This document shows, in pieces, positions 48,826 to 56,921 of a stretch of 64,000 bases of DNA. The notes below the pieces were generated by a model, which did not search any database, had not been told where the DNA came from, and saw only the letters and a list, made by a program, of their open reading frames with translations. Source of the stretch: Micrococcales bacterium UBA2037 (lineage in GTDB: Bacteria > Actinomycetota > Actinomycetes > Actinomycetales > Microbacteriaceae); NCBI GenBank assembly GCA_002333405.1, contig DDBH01000018.1:82986-146985 (forward strand), in the 5' to 3' direction. Position 1 is the stretch's first letter, and every line of letters begins with the position of its first letter. Made by a program: the position numbers and the translations under genes.

Positions 48826-50037
48826 TTGTCAGCACGGGAAAGAGCACTTGCGCTTCGCGCCCGCTGGGCGCTGCCCTGGATCTTTTTCTTGATGGGATTG
48901 ACCTCAATGGCTTGGGTGCCAAGAATCCCAGAAATCAAAAACTCACTGGGATTATCAGATGGTGAGTTTGGTCTGGTGCTGGTTTCATCAAGCGTTGGAG
49001 CAGTAATTGGCGCCCAGCTGGCTGGGCACCTGATTCAACTGATTGGCTCCAGAAACCTAATGCGGTTTGCTCAAACGACACTGCCTTTGGGAGTGCTGCT
49101 GATGGGATTCTCGCCAAACGTGTTCGTGTTGGCACTGGGTTTGTTCTTCATGGGCCTAGGTAGTGCTTCGATGGACATCCCTGGTAATGCTCAGGCAGTT
49201 GTAATCGAAAAGCTAATTGGCAGGAAGTTCTTGGCCTCTCTGCATGGAGCCTGGAGCATCGGCACCTTTGCAGCAGCGCTGATTGGCGGTGCTGTTGCAA
49301 CCTTTGTTTCACCGGCCGTCAACCTTGGTGTGTTGGCTGCAATTGGACTAATCATCTTCATTCCACTTACGGAGCGGATGCTCGATGCAACCCGCGATGA
49401 ACACCTAGGTGATGAGGGTAAAGATGCGAAGCGAATTCCCTGGTTTCGATCAAAGGTGAATCTGCTCTGGGTATTTGCCTTCGGCTCTCTTGGAGCTTTG
49501 GTAGCAGAGGGAGCTTCTGCTGACTGGAGCGGCATTCTGCTAGCCGAACACATGAACATTGAACTGGGCCTCACGGCAAGCGCTTTTGCCTCGTCTTCGC
49601 TTTCCATGATCATCAGCCGCTTCACGGCTGATGCGCTCATGGAGCGCTTTGGTGCTGCGAGGGTTGTTTTCTATGGTGGTGCTTTTGGCGGGGCTATTTG
49701 GTCAGCCAGCATTTTGATTGCTGTGCCGCTGAGCCAAACAAATAATGAATCAAACAACCTGTTGGCACTGGTTCTGATAAACATCGGCTTCTTTGCTGCA
49801 GGTGCTGGCATTGGGCCAATGTTTCCAGCCTTCATTGTTGGAGCAGCAAAAGTTCCTGGCATTCCTGCCTCACTTGGAATTGCCAGGATTAGCGTGATCT
49901 CCATTGCCGGTTATTTCCTGGGTCCAACCATCACCGGTTTCATTTCAGAGCTAACGAGCCTGCCAACTGCATTTATGTATCCAGGTATTGCGCTGATTGT
50001 TGCAGGCATTGCAGGCAGAGGGCTTAGAACCAAATGA
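48826..50037 (+). CDS. MFS transporter
   Basis: A 403-residue major facilitator protein with 12 predicted helices and a long central loop (MLDATRDEHLGDEGKDAKRI). WVPRIPEIKNSLGLSDGEFG near the first loop and MDIPGNAQAVVIEKLIGR are typical of the YbjJ-like group of MFS proteins, whose substrates are poorly known. TTG 48826 has GGAG five bases upstream, so I prefer it to a TTG at 48778. A tiny membrane protein follows on the same strand. Confidence 0.85.
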   Translation: MSARERALALRARWALPWIFFLMGLTSMAWVPRIPEIKNSLGLSDGEFGLVLVSSSVGAVIGAQLAGHLIQLIGSRNLMRFAQTTLPLGVLLMGFSPNVFVLALGLFFMGLGSASMDIPGNAQAVVIEKLIGRKFLASLHGAWSIGTFAAALIGGAVATFVSPAVNLGVLAAIGLIIFIPLTERMLDATRDEHLGDEGKDAKRIPWFRSKVNLLWVFAFGSLGALVAEGASADWSGILLAEHMNIELGLTASAFASSSLSMIISRFTADALMERFGAARVVFYGGAFGGAIWSASILIAVPLSQTNNESNNLLALVLINIGFFAAGAGIGPMFPAFIVGAAKVPGIPASLGIARISVISIAGYFLGPTITGFISELTSLPTAFMYPGIALIVAGIAGRGLRTK

Positions 50038-50062
50038 CCAAAAGACCAAGTAGCGTTGTTTT

Positions 50063-50227
50063 ATGAGCAACAAGTTGGTGCTAACAATCTATGCGGCTGT
50101 CTTTGCTGCAACCATCTGGAGCTATGACCTCTACAAAGACAGCACAATTGCGGTGGCACTGGCAGCTGCTGTAATCACTATTGGTGGGTTGGTTGCGTGG
50201 CTGGTTTCAGCACGCGGCAAACAGTAG
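50063..50227 (+). CDS. 54-residue two-helix membrane protein
   Basis: A small open frame from ATG 50063 with two hydrophobic helices (VLTIYAAVFAATIWSY and IAVALAAAVITIGGLVAWLV) and a basic end (SARGKQ). The ribosome site is weak, but the clean two-helix hairpin and the terminator right after it support a real gene. It follows the MFS gene by 25 bases and may be co-transcribed. No family recognised. Confidence 0.55.
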   Translation: MSNKLVLTIYAAVFAATIWSYDLYKDSTIAVALAAAVITIGGLVAWLVSARGKQ

Positions 50228-50247
50228 CCCTGAGAATTATTTAATGA

Positions 50248-50276
50248 CTAACCCCCTGGCGAAGCCAGGGGGTTAG
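50248..50276. terminator. Bidirectional hairpin terminator
   Basis: A perfect 13-base-pair stem CTAACCCCCTGGC around loop GAA, between two convergent reading frames. Flanks are AT-rich on the minus-strand exit (TCATTAAATAATTC) and weak on the plus side. Confidence 0.75.
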
Positions 50277-50305
50277 TGGTTATTGAACTACTAAGTAAGT
50301 GTTAC

Positions 50306-50908
50306 TTACTTGGTGGTTAGGTTGATTGTGTCCATTAGTACGCGGTCGATGTAGATGCGAACTGCAACATCTACGCCTGCACCGGTGAACTCAACTACAC
50401 GCTCGAAGTCAGAAGCAAGTGCTGGTACAACTACCCAGTCCTTACCAACCTTCGCGCTCATTCTCTGACCTGCGTAGCCCTTGAATGAACCAGCGTTTAC
50501 CCTCTGGGTTTTTGGAGCTGAGCCCAGCGTTACAGTCTTCGAGACTGTAATGTTCTTGACATCATCGGTTAGGATTCCATCTCCATCTAGGTCGTAGTTG
50601 ACAGTAACAGCACCTGAACCAGAGTCGTTTGATCCCAGCAAAACGCTGAAGGTTAGCTGTCCTGCAGCGTTGGTGTCGGTTGGCAGAGCGCCAAATACGA
50701 TTCCAGGGCCGCTGTAGGTAACAGGTACGTCACCGGAGGTAGCGTCAACAGGGTTGCCGAACACATCCGTGATAGTCGCGGCTACCTTGAAAGTGCTGCC
50801 CTTGGTGTTGGCACCAGGCAACAGGCAGTGTTGAAGGCCAGAACCCTTGGGCTGTTGCCTGATGGCCTGGAGTTGATGGTCTAATCGGCTGCTAGCTCTG
50901 TCAGCCAC
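50306..50908 (-). pseudogene. 5'-truncated remnant of a large surface protein
   Basis: The credible part (to about 50830) reads as an Ig-like repeat, ANTKGSTFKVAATITDVFGN through VNYDLDGDG, then a C-terminal module from RVNAGSFKGYAGQRMSAKVG to VRIYIDRVLMDTINLTTK. That module matches the end of the subtilase at 792-2078. The first 30 codons of the open frame (DRASSRLDHQLQ...) have no such character and no signal peptide, so the gene has lost its 5' part. The full ancestor was likely an exported protein with many Ig-like repeats. Confidence 0.6.
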
Positions 50909-51045
50909 TACCTGGTAGTAACCAAATCAGTTCTCAAGAAAGCACCGTTCAAATACAGGTGAACATAGATCCGGTATCCGGCGCCGGGTGCAGGTGAGTC
51001 TTGGCTCAGCATCCAACGAATCCGGCGCAACATAGTGCTTAAAAA
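50908..51045 (-). pseudogene. Second C-terminal remnant of the same surface-protein type
   Basis: A 45-codon open frame with no clear start ends WMLSQDSPAPGAGYRIYVHL then YLNGAFLRTDLVTTR and TAG. It matches the last 30 residues of the module that ends the subtilase and the neighbouring remnant. Two consecutive gene ends of one type suggest a former tandem pair reduced by deletion. Confidence 0.55.
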
Positions 51046-51079
51046 CTAACGGACCACATATACGGACAGCGTTAATATG

Positions 51080-51093
51080 TTCGGTTAACCGAA
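51080..51093. promoter_or_regulatory. Perfect palindrome TTCGGTTAACCGAA
   Basis: A 14-base perfect palindrome in the space between glpX and the surface-protein remnants. A 12-base version occurs at 44220-44231. It could be a relic operator of the lost surface gene. Confidence 0.4.
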
Positions 51094-51190
51094 GGTAATT
51101 TGTACATTGCCAAGTTCAATCGCCCGACAATAATCACAGGTCAGGAAAATCTGAGTTCACGAGCTGCTTCGCAGCGAAGAGAACCTGGCT

Positions 51191-52171
51191 TTAGATCCAG
51201 CGCGAAGCCTGGTATTCAGCATGCACGGTCCGATAGGTTCCTGACTTACCGCGAATCACCAATGACTCCGTGGTTATCAGGTCACCCTTTTTTCTAACCC
51301 CCGACATCAACGCGCCATCAGTGACACCGGTTGCAACAAAGAAGGTGTTGTCTGAGGCAACCATGTCATTCATTTCATAAACATGGTCGAAGAGCAGGCC
51401 TGCCGCCTTGCCCCCTGCTCTCTCAACACCTGAAAGCGGATGCAGGATGCCCTGGATTTTTCCACCCAAAGCCCTGATGCCACAGGCAGTGACAATTCCT
51501 TCTGGCGAACCACCAACACCGGCACAAATATCAATTCTCGAGCTTGGCCTTGCCGCCAGAATGCCTGCTGCAACATCGCCATCTCGAAGCAGCCTGGTGC
51601 CGGCTCCGGCAGCCCGAATGTTTTCAATTAGTTCGCTGTTGTATTCGCGGTCTAGCACTGCAACCAACACTTCACCAACCGGCTTATTTGCTGCTTTGGC
51701 ATACTCCCTGATGTTCTCCCCAATTGGTTGTCTGATGTCGATTACGCCAACACCTGCAGGGCCTGCAACAAGCTTGTTCATTTTGAACACAGCTGAGGCA
51801 TCGAGCATCGAGCCACGGTCGGCAACTGCGATAACAGAGATCGCGTTCTGGCGCCCGGCAGCAGTCAGCGAGGTGCCATCAATTGGGTCCACTGCAATGT
51901 CAACCTTTGGACCAAGCCCGGTTCCCACCTTCTCGCCATTGAACAACATCGGGGCATCGTCCTTCTCGCCCTCGCCAATAACCACCAAACCTTCAAAGTT
52001 CACGGTGCCAAGAAATGCCCGCATGGCATCAACCGCAGCACCATCGGCTGCATTCTTGTCACCGTGACCAATAAATGGATAGGCGCGAATGGCTGCAGCC
52101 TCAGTAGCTCTAACTAGCTCCATTGCTAGGTTGCGATCTGGGTGGAGTACTGGGTTGGTCTCTGCAGTCAT
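51191..52171 (-). CDS. glpX: Fructose-1,6-bisphosphatase, class II
   Basis: A 326-residue GlpX that hydrolyses fructose-1,6-bisphosphate in gluconeogenesis, the main form in Actinobacteria. Metal-binding motifs are visible: VVIGEGEKDDAPML (residues 63-76) and the DPIDGTSLTAAGRQN signature (residues 95-109), followed by the substrate-site GSPEGI and LHPLSGVERAGG. Length is normal. The start follows the typical ETNPVLHPDRNLAMELVRATE N-terminus. Stands alone after a 100-base gap from the ROK regulator. Confidence 0.97.
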   Translation of the reverse strand: MTAETNPVLHPDRNLAMELVRATEAAAIRAYPFIGHGDKNAADGAAVDAMRAFLGTVNFEGLVVIGEGEKDDAPMLFNGEKVGTGLGPKVDIAVDPIDGTSLTAAGRQNAISVIAVADRGSMLDASAVFKMNKLVAGPAGVGVIDIRQPIGENIREYAKAANKPVGEVLVAVLDREYNSELIENIRAAGAGTRLLRDGDVAAGILAARPSSRIDICAGVGGSPEGIVTACGIRALGGKIQGILHPLSGVERAGGKAAGLLFDHVYEMNDMVASDNTFFVATGVTDGALMSGVRKKGDLITTESLVIRGKSGTYRTVHAEYQASRWI

Positions 52172-52272
52172 AACTATGAAGATACTGGGCGAAACCTACG
52201 CTCTTGCAGTTTTTGCAGAAATTGAAAGAAGGTGCAGCATTTTGCATCATGGCTGGGTGCGTCTAAGGATAC

Positions 52273-53475
52273 CTAGGCGTCTGTCAACGAAAAGCTCGAT
52301 GGTGCGTTGATCAGTGCCTCGAATGGGAGCTCGGCAGCCCCAAGGACTAGTAGGTTCGAACCAAGCGCGCCCTTACGAACAACAACCCGCTCGGATGCAG
52401 CAGCAAGTGAACCCTTCTTCAGCTGGGTAATCAGATTCTCCGGGGCAAAATCAAACAGCGAAGTCAAGAATCCACCCAACACCACAACCTCCGGGTTGAA
52501 GATGTTGACCAGGGTGCTGATGCCATCTGCCAGTGAGTCGATTTGGTCCTCAATTAGGCGCTTGGCTTTTGTGGACTCGGTGGACCTGATCTCGGCATCT
52601 AGTTCTTCATCGGTCGCTACATAAAGCTTGAACATGTCAAGCAGGTCGTTTCTCCGAACCAGGGCCTCTAGGGTTCCGGGGAACCCTGAGTAGTCGACTT
52701 GCTTGGAGCTGGAGATGCGAATGTGACCAAGCTCTCCGGCATAGCCGGCAGCACCATTGACGGTTCTTCCATCACTAATCACTCCACCACCAATACCACC
52801 GGAACCTGCAAACAGGAACACGGCATCGTTGATGCCCTTGGCTGCGCCAAAGCGCGCCTCCGCAATACAGCCGAGGCTCGCGTCATTTCCCAAATAAACC
52901 GGTAGGCCAGTTTCCTGGCTAAGCGCGGCAGCGAATGCTGATTCCACCCAGCCCAGTTGTGGAGCAAACCTGATCACACCATCGGAACTGCGAACCTGAC
53001 CCGGAACCGATACCCCAACCCCGACGATCCGGGTTCCAGGTTCCAGCTCCTTGCGCATCTTGGCGATCATTTCGGAGGCCACAGCAATTGCATTGTCTGC
53101 GGTCGGGTGGGAGCGCATCAACCTGCGCTCCTTGGTAACCACTCGCCCGGACAGTGCAACAGCAGAGACGGTGGTGGCATCAATTTCAGGGTTCACGGAA
53201 AAAGCAACGATGTTGTCGGTTGCGGTAACCGCCATTGATGGGCGGCCCACTCCAGTGGACGCAGCCGTTTCCTTTTCCACCAGTAGTCCAAGTTCTGCAA
53301 GTTCAGACACCAGGTCAGAAACAGTGGAGCGGTTGAGGCCGGTAGTGGCAGTGATTTTGGATCTAAGAATCGTTCCCTGCAGATGGACGAGCCTGAGCAC
53401 TGTGGAGAGGTTATGCTGCCGGACGCTCTCGCCACTTTGCCCCTTGTGGGCGGGCGCAAGCTTGTCAGCAGTCAT
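52273..53475 (-). CDS. ROK-family transcriptional regulator (XylR/NagC type)
   Basis: A 400-residue repressor with an N-terminal winged helix (RQHNLSTVLRLVHLQGTILR; LNRSTVSDLVSELAELGLL) and a ROK sugar-kinase-like domain. The glycine-rich FAGSGGIGGGVISDG and the zinc-associated region GELGHIRI are present, but its Cys motif is incomplete: the usual CxCGxxGC is SSSKQVDYSGFPG, so metal binding seems lost. It is divergent from a xylose-type importer and very likely controls it through two operators. Confidence 0.9.
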   Translation of the reverse strand: MTADKLAPAHKGQSGESVRQHNLSTVLRLVHLQGTILRSKITATTGLNRSTVSDLVSELAELGLLVEKETAASTGVGRPSMAVTATDNIVAFSVNPEIDATTVSAVALSGRVVTKERRLMRSHPTADNAIAVASEMIAKMRKELEPGTRIVGVGVSVPGQVRSSDGVIRFAPQLGWVESAFAAALSQETGLPVYLGNDASLGCIAEARFGAAKGINDAVFLFAGSGGIGGGVISDGRTVNGAAGYAGELGHIRISSSKQVDYSGFPGTLEALVRRNDLLDMFKLYVATDEELDAEIRSTESTKAKRLIEDQIDSLADGISTLVNIFNPEVVVLGGFLTSLFDFAPENLITQLKKGSLAAASERVVVRKGALGSNLLVLGAAELPFEALINAPSSFSLTDA

Positions 53476-53508
53476 GATGAATTTCTCCTTCTACACCAGT
53501 AAAGATAC

Positions 53509-53527
53509 TTGTTGTTTAAAACAACAA
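53509..53527. promoter_or_regulatory. ROK operator, copy 1
   Basis: TTGTTGTTTAAAACAACAA, with perfect nine-base arms around one central base, lies 33 bases upstream of the ROK gene. Core TGTTGT-N5-ACAACA is shared with the copy at 53583-53601. Confidence 0.75.
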
Positions 53528-53582
53528 ATACATAACGTTACTTATTCGTTAGCTAAATCAAGATGTTTCTGTTTGCAATAAT

Positions 53583-53601
53583 TTGTTGTGTAATACAACA
53601 T
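53583..53601. promoter_or_regulatory. ROK operator, copy 2
   Basis: TTGTTGTGTAATACAACAT shares TGTTGT-N5-ACAACA with copy 1, exactly 74 bases away, about seven helical turns. It lies upstream of the sugar-binding gene at 53682, so the pair may form a loop controlling both directions. Confidence 0.75.
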
Positions 53602-53681
53602 AATAAACGAGTCCAATTCGGACCTATTCGGGGGGAGCCCTCTCGGGTAATGAATATCAAAATGGAAGGTACCGACTAATT

Positions 53682-54767
53682 ATGAAGAAGTCTTCATTAT
53701 TCTCAATCTCGGCACTTGCAGCAGTAGCAGCATTGACGCTAGCTGGCTGTGCAGCAGAAACCACAACCGAGACAGCTGAAACAACAAGTGCCGCAACCGA
53801 GACCGTTGAGGCGACCGCTGGTCGTGCTTGCGTGATCTTGCCAGACGCCGACAGCGGAACCCGCTGGGAGCCAGGCGACCGCCCAGCCCTAGAGAAGGCT
53901 CTGACCGCTGCTGGATACGAAGTTGACATCCAGAACGCTCAGTCAGACACCGCAAAGTTTGCAACCATCGCCGACCAGCAGCTAACCAAGGGCTGTGGAG
54001 TTATGCTATTGGTCGACTACCAGGGTGCTGGTGTTTCCGTAGCTGAGAAGGCAAAGGCACAGGGCATTCCTGTTATCGCTTACGACCGCCCAATTGCTGG
54101 CGCTGACTACTACCTATCATTCGACAACGAGGTTGTTGGCGCGATGCAGGGACAGATGATTGTTGACGGCCTAGTGGCTGCTGGCAAGGATGTTGCAACT
54201 GCAAGCATCATTTACTCTTCTGGTGACCCAGCTGACGGTAACGCTGCAATGTTCCTAAACGGAGCACTTTCAGTTCTTGACGCTGCAGGCGCAACCGCTG
54301 CATTCACCATGGAAGGTACTTGGGATGGAACCAAGGCCGGCACCCTATTCGAGCAGGCATTCACCGCTGTTTCGGGTAACGTAGACGCCGTTCTTGCTCC
54401 AAACGACAACAACGCTGCTTCAATCATCGCGATCCTAGACAAGAACGGCCTAACCGTTCCAGTTTCAGGTCAGGACGCTTCGATTGCTGGTCTTCAGAAC
54501 GTTCTTCTAGGCAAGCAGTTTGCTACCGTTTACAAGCCATTCACCATCGAGGCTGAGGCTGGCGCAGCAATGGCCATCTCAATCCTGAAGGGCGAGGTTC
54601 CTGCAACAAACAAGACCCTTGCAGACGGAACCCCATTCTTGGCTCTAGACCCAATCTCGGTTGGTGCTGACCAGGTCAAGGATGTAGTTGCAGCTGGCGA
54701 CGCAAGCGTTGAGGACCTCTGCACCGCAGACGTTGCAGCAGCTTGTGCAAAGTACGGCATCAACTAG
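53682..54767 (+). CDS. xylF: Xylose-type ABC transporter substrate-binding lipoprotein
   Basis: A 361-residue family 2 (ribose/xylose-type) binding lipoprotein, lipobox LTLAGC near residue 18, followed by a Thr/Glu linker. ACVILPDADSGTRWEPGDRP is very like XylF, as is IPVIAYDRPIAGADYYLSFD. It captures a pentose, likely xylose, outside the cell. Two operators and the ROK repressor lie upstream, and a strong hairpin follows, which should give more binding protein than transporter. Rich in favoured codons. Confidence 0.9.
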   Translation: MKKSSLFSISALAAVAALTLAGCAAETTTETAETTSAATETVEATAGRACVILPDADSGTRWEPGDRPALEKALTAAGYEVDIQNAQSDTAKFATIADQQLTKGCGVMLLVDYQGAGVSVAEKAKAQGIPVIAYDRPIAGADYYLSFDNEVVGAMQGQMIVDGLVAAGKDVATASIIYSSGDPADGNAAMFLNGALSVLDAAGATAAFTMEGTWDGTKAGTLFEQAFTAVSGNVDAVLAPNDNNAASIIAILDKNGLTVPVSGQDASIAGLQNVLLGKQFATVYKPFTIEAEAGAAMAISILKGEVPATNKTLADGTPFLALDPISVGADQVKDVVAAGDASVEDLCTADVAAACAKYGIN

Positions 54768-54789
54768 TCACAACCAAATAAGTAGTACG

Positions 54790-54823
54790 GATGTGCGCCG
54801 GTCTTTTTAGGCCGGCGCACATC
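54790..54823 (+). terminator. Attenuating hairpin between xylF and xylG
   Basis: GATGTGCGCCGG pairs over 12 bases with CCGGCGCACATC around a ten-base loop, in the 125-base space after xylF; a loose T-rich stretch follows. It likely stops most transcripts so that binding protein exceeds transporter. Confidence 0.8.
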
Positions 54824-54892
54824 ACACAATTTTCTTTATAGTCTTGAAATAACTTGCGGGCTCACAGTTGAGACCGCGGATCGGGAGAACCA

Positions 54893-55636
54893 ATGTCCAA
54901 TCCGGTCATCGAATTACGCGATGTCAAAAAGAGCTTCGGCCCGGTGGAGGTTTTGAAGGGTGTGAACCTAAAGGTTTACGCAGGTCAGGTAACCGCACTG
55001 GTAGGCGATAACGGAGCTGGAAAATCAACTCTGATTAAGGGTCTGTCTGGAGTGCAGCCCTATGACAGCGGAACAGTTTTGTTTGACGGCCAAGAGGTCG
55101 ACATCCACGATCCAATCCAGGCCGCAGAGCTCGGCATTGAGGTCGTCTACCAGGACCTAGCATTGTGCGAAAACCTAGACATTGTTCAGAACATGTTCCT
55201 AGGTCGCGAGGAGCTACTGCAAAAGACCCTTGATGAGCCAAGCATGGAGCTGCAGGCAACCAAGGCGCTCCAGTCACTATCTGTTAGAACCGTGAAGTCG
55301 GTTCGCCAAAAGGTTTCCTCTTTGTCTGGTGGACAGCGCCAGACTGTTGCTATCGCCAGGTCAGTGCTTCGCAATGCCAAGCTTGTGATCCTGGACGAGC
55401 CAACAGCCGCGCTTGGTGTTGCTCAGACCGAGCAGGTTCTGAACCTGGTTCAGCGACTTGCAGATTCTGGAGTTGCGGTCCTGATCATCAGCCACAACCT
55501 GGCCGATGTGTTCAAGGTTTGTGACGACATCTCAGTTTTGTATTTGGGTCGCATGGTCACCCAAATTGAGACCACCGAAACCACCCAAAACGATGTGGTT
55601 GGCTACATCACCGGAACCAAGAGCGTTGAGGACTAA
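54893..55636 (+). CDS. xylG: Xylose-type ABC transporter ATP-binding subunit (single domain)
   Basis: A 247-residue ATPase with Walker A GDNGAGKST, signature LSGGQRQTVAIARS, Walker B LVILDEP and an H-loop in LIISHNL. Usual xylose/ribose ATPases carry two fused domains (about 500 residues); this one has a single domain and would act as a homodimer, as in FrcA-type systems. GGGAG precedes the ATG. Followed after three bases by the permease. Confidence 0.92.
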   Translation: MSNPVIELRDVKKSFGPVEVLKGVNLKVYAGQVTALVGDNGAGKSTLIKGLSGVQPYDSGTVLFDGQEVDIHDPIQAAELGIEVVYQDLALCENLDIVQNMFLGREELLQKTLDEPSMELQATKALQSLSVRTVKSVRQKVSSLSGGQRQTVAIARSVLRNAKLVILDEPTAALGVAQTEQVLNLVQRLADSGVAVLIISHNLADVFKVCDDISVLYLGRMVTQIETTETTQNDVVGYITGTKSVED

Positions 55637-55639
55637 TCG

Positions 55640-56899
55640 ATGACAAACCAGAATTCAACAGGCCTAAATTTGGCAGCTCAAGAAATCGCATCCGGCCACG
55701 AAGGTGGCGTTGTTGACCAGGTGAAGGCCTACTTCGCACGAGTCAAGAACGGCGAGATGGGTGCACTACCGGCAACCGGCGCACTGCTAGTGCTGACCGC
55801 ACTATTTGCATACCTGAGCCCCTACTTCCTTACCAAGCTGAACTTTGCCAACCTGTTCGTTCAGGCAGCTCAGCTAACAACCCTTGCCATCGCACTGGTC
55901 TTCGTGCTGCTGCTTGCCGAGATTGACCTTTCGGCTGGTGTTGCAGCCGGTGTTGCAATGGACGTTTTCTACCTCACCACAACCTTCGGAGTTCCTTGGC
56001 CAATCGGTCTGGTTAGCGCCTTGCTGGTTGGAGTGGTGCTTGGATTCGTGCTTGGATTCTTCGTTGCCAAAATTGGAGTGCCATCGTTCGTGATCACGCT
56101 TGCCTTCTTCCTAGGGCTTCAGGGTGTGGCGCTTATCTTGCTTGGCGACGGTGGTCTGTTCCGCGTTGAGGTTCCAGAGGTTCGCGCCATCATGAACGAC
56201 AACCTGCCGGTTTGGGGTGGTTGGTTGCTACTGGCAATTGTGGTGTTGGTTTCTGCCGGCATGGGCTTCTACGACCGCTATCGCAGAACTGCCAGTGGAC
56301 TGGTAAACCGACCACTGTCACTGCTGCTCATCAAGCTTGCATTCATGACCGCTGTCGGCGGTGGCGTGGTTTACGTGCTGAACCTAAACCGAAGTGCCTC
56401 GGTCAAGGAGATCTCCGGTGTTCCGATTGTTATCCCAATCGTGCTGCTGATTATCTTCCTAGGAACATTCCTGTTGGATAGAACCAAGTTTGGTCGTCAC
56501 CTCTACGCAGTTGGTGGTAACCCGGAAGCTGCCAGACGAGCTGGCATCAAGGTCGTGCGAATTCGAATCACCGCTTTCGTCATCACCTCAAGCCTTGCGG
56601 TTGTTGCCGGCCTGTTCCACGTGAGCCGAATTGGTGTGGTTGAGGCCGCAGCTGGTCGAACCATCGTGCTGAGCGGTGTTGCCGCAGCGGTTGTTGGTGG
56701 CGTTAGCCTCTTTGGTGGTCGCGGCCGCCTGATTCACGCAGCCCTTGGAGCGATGGTTATTTCAATCATTGACAACGGTCTTGGCTTGCTGGGACTCTCA
56801 GCTGGAATCAGCTTCGTTGTGACCGGAACCGTGTTGGCACTTGCTGCAACCGTTGACGCTGTTTCTAGGAGGCGAAGCGGCGGCATCAGGCGAAGTTAG
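55640..56899 (+). CDS. xylH: Xylose-type ABC transporter permease
   Basis: A 419-residue permease of the BPD_transp_2 (ribose/xylose) class with about ten helices. The N-terminal 40 residues are hydrophilic. ALVFVLLLAEIDLSAGVAAG matches the family signature and DRTKFGRHLYAVGGNPEAAR the ATPase-contact loop, followed by the RRAGI-type continuation. Completes the importer with xylF and xylG. Substrate specificity for xylose is by analogy and context. Confidence 0.92.
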   Translation: MTNQNSTGLNLAAQEIASGHEGGVVDQVKAYFARVKNGEMGALPATGALLVLTALFAYLSPYFLTKLNFANLFVQAAQLTTLAIALVFVLLLAEIDLSAGVAAGVAMDVFYLTTTFGVPWPIGLVSALLVGVVLGFVLGFFVAKIGVPSFVITLAFFLGLQGVALILLGDGGLFRVEVPEVRAIMNDNLPVWGGWLLLAIVVLVSAGMGFYDRYRRTASGLVNRPLSLLLIKLAFMTAVGGGVVYVLNLNRSASVKEISGVPIVIPIVLLIIFLGTFLLDRTKFGRHLYAVGGNPEAARRAGIKVVRIRITAFVITSSLAVVAGLFHVSRIGVVEAAAGRTIVLSGVAAAVVGGVSLFGGRGRLIHAALGAMVISIIDNGLGLLGLSAGISFVVTGTVLALAATVDAVSRRRSGGIRRS

Positions 56900-56921
56900 C
56901 CAGCTAAAAAATTACCAGCGA

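Noticed and set aside
51408..52067. 219-codon plus-strand frame opposite glpX
   Set aside because: Long only because the opposing gene lacks the relevant codons; glpX motifs are unambiguous.
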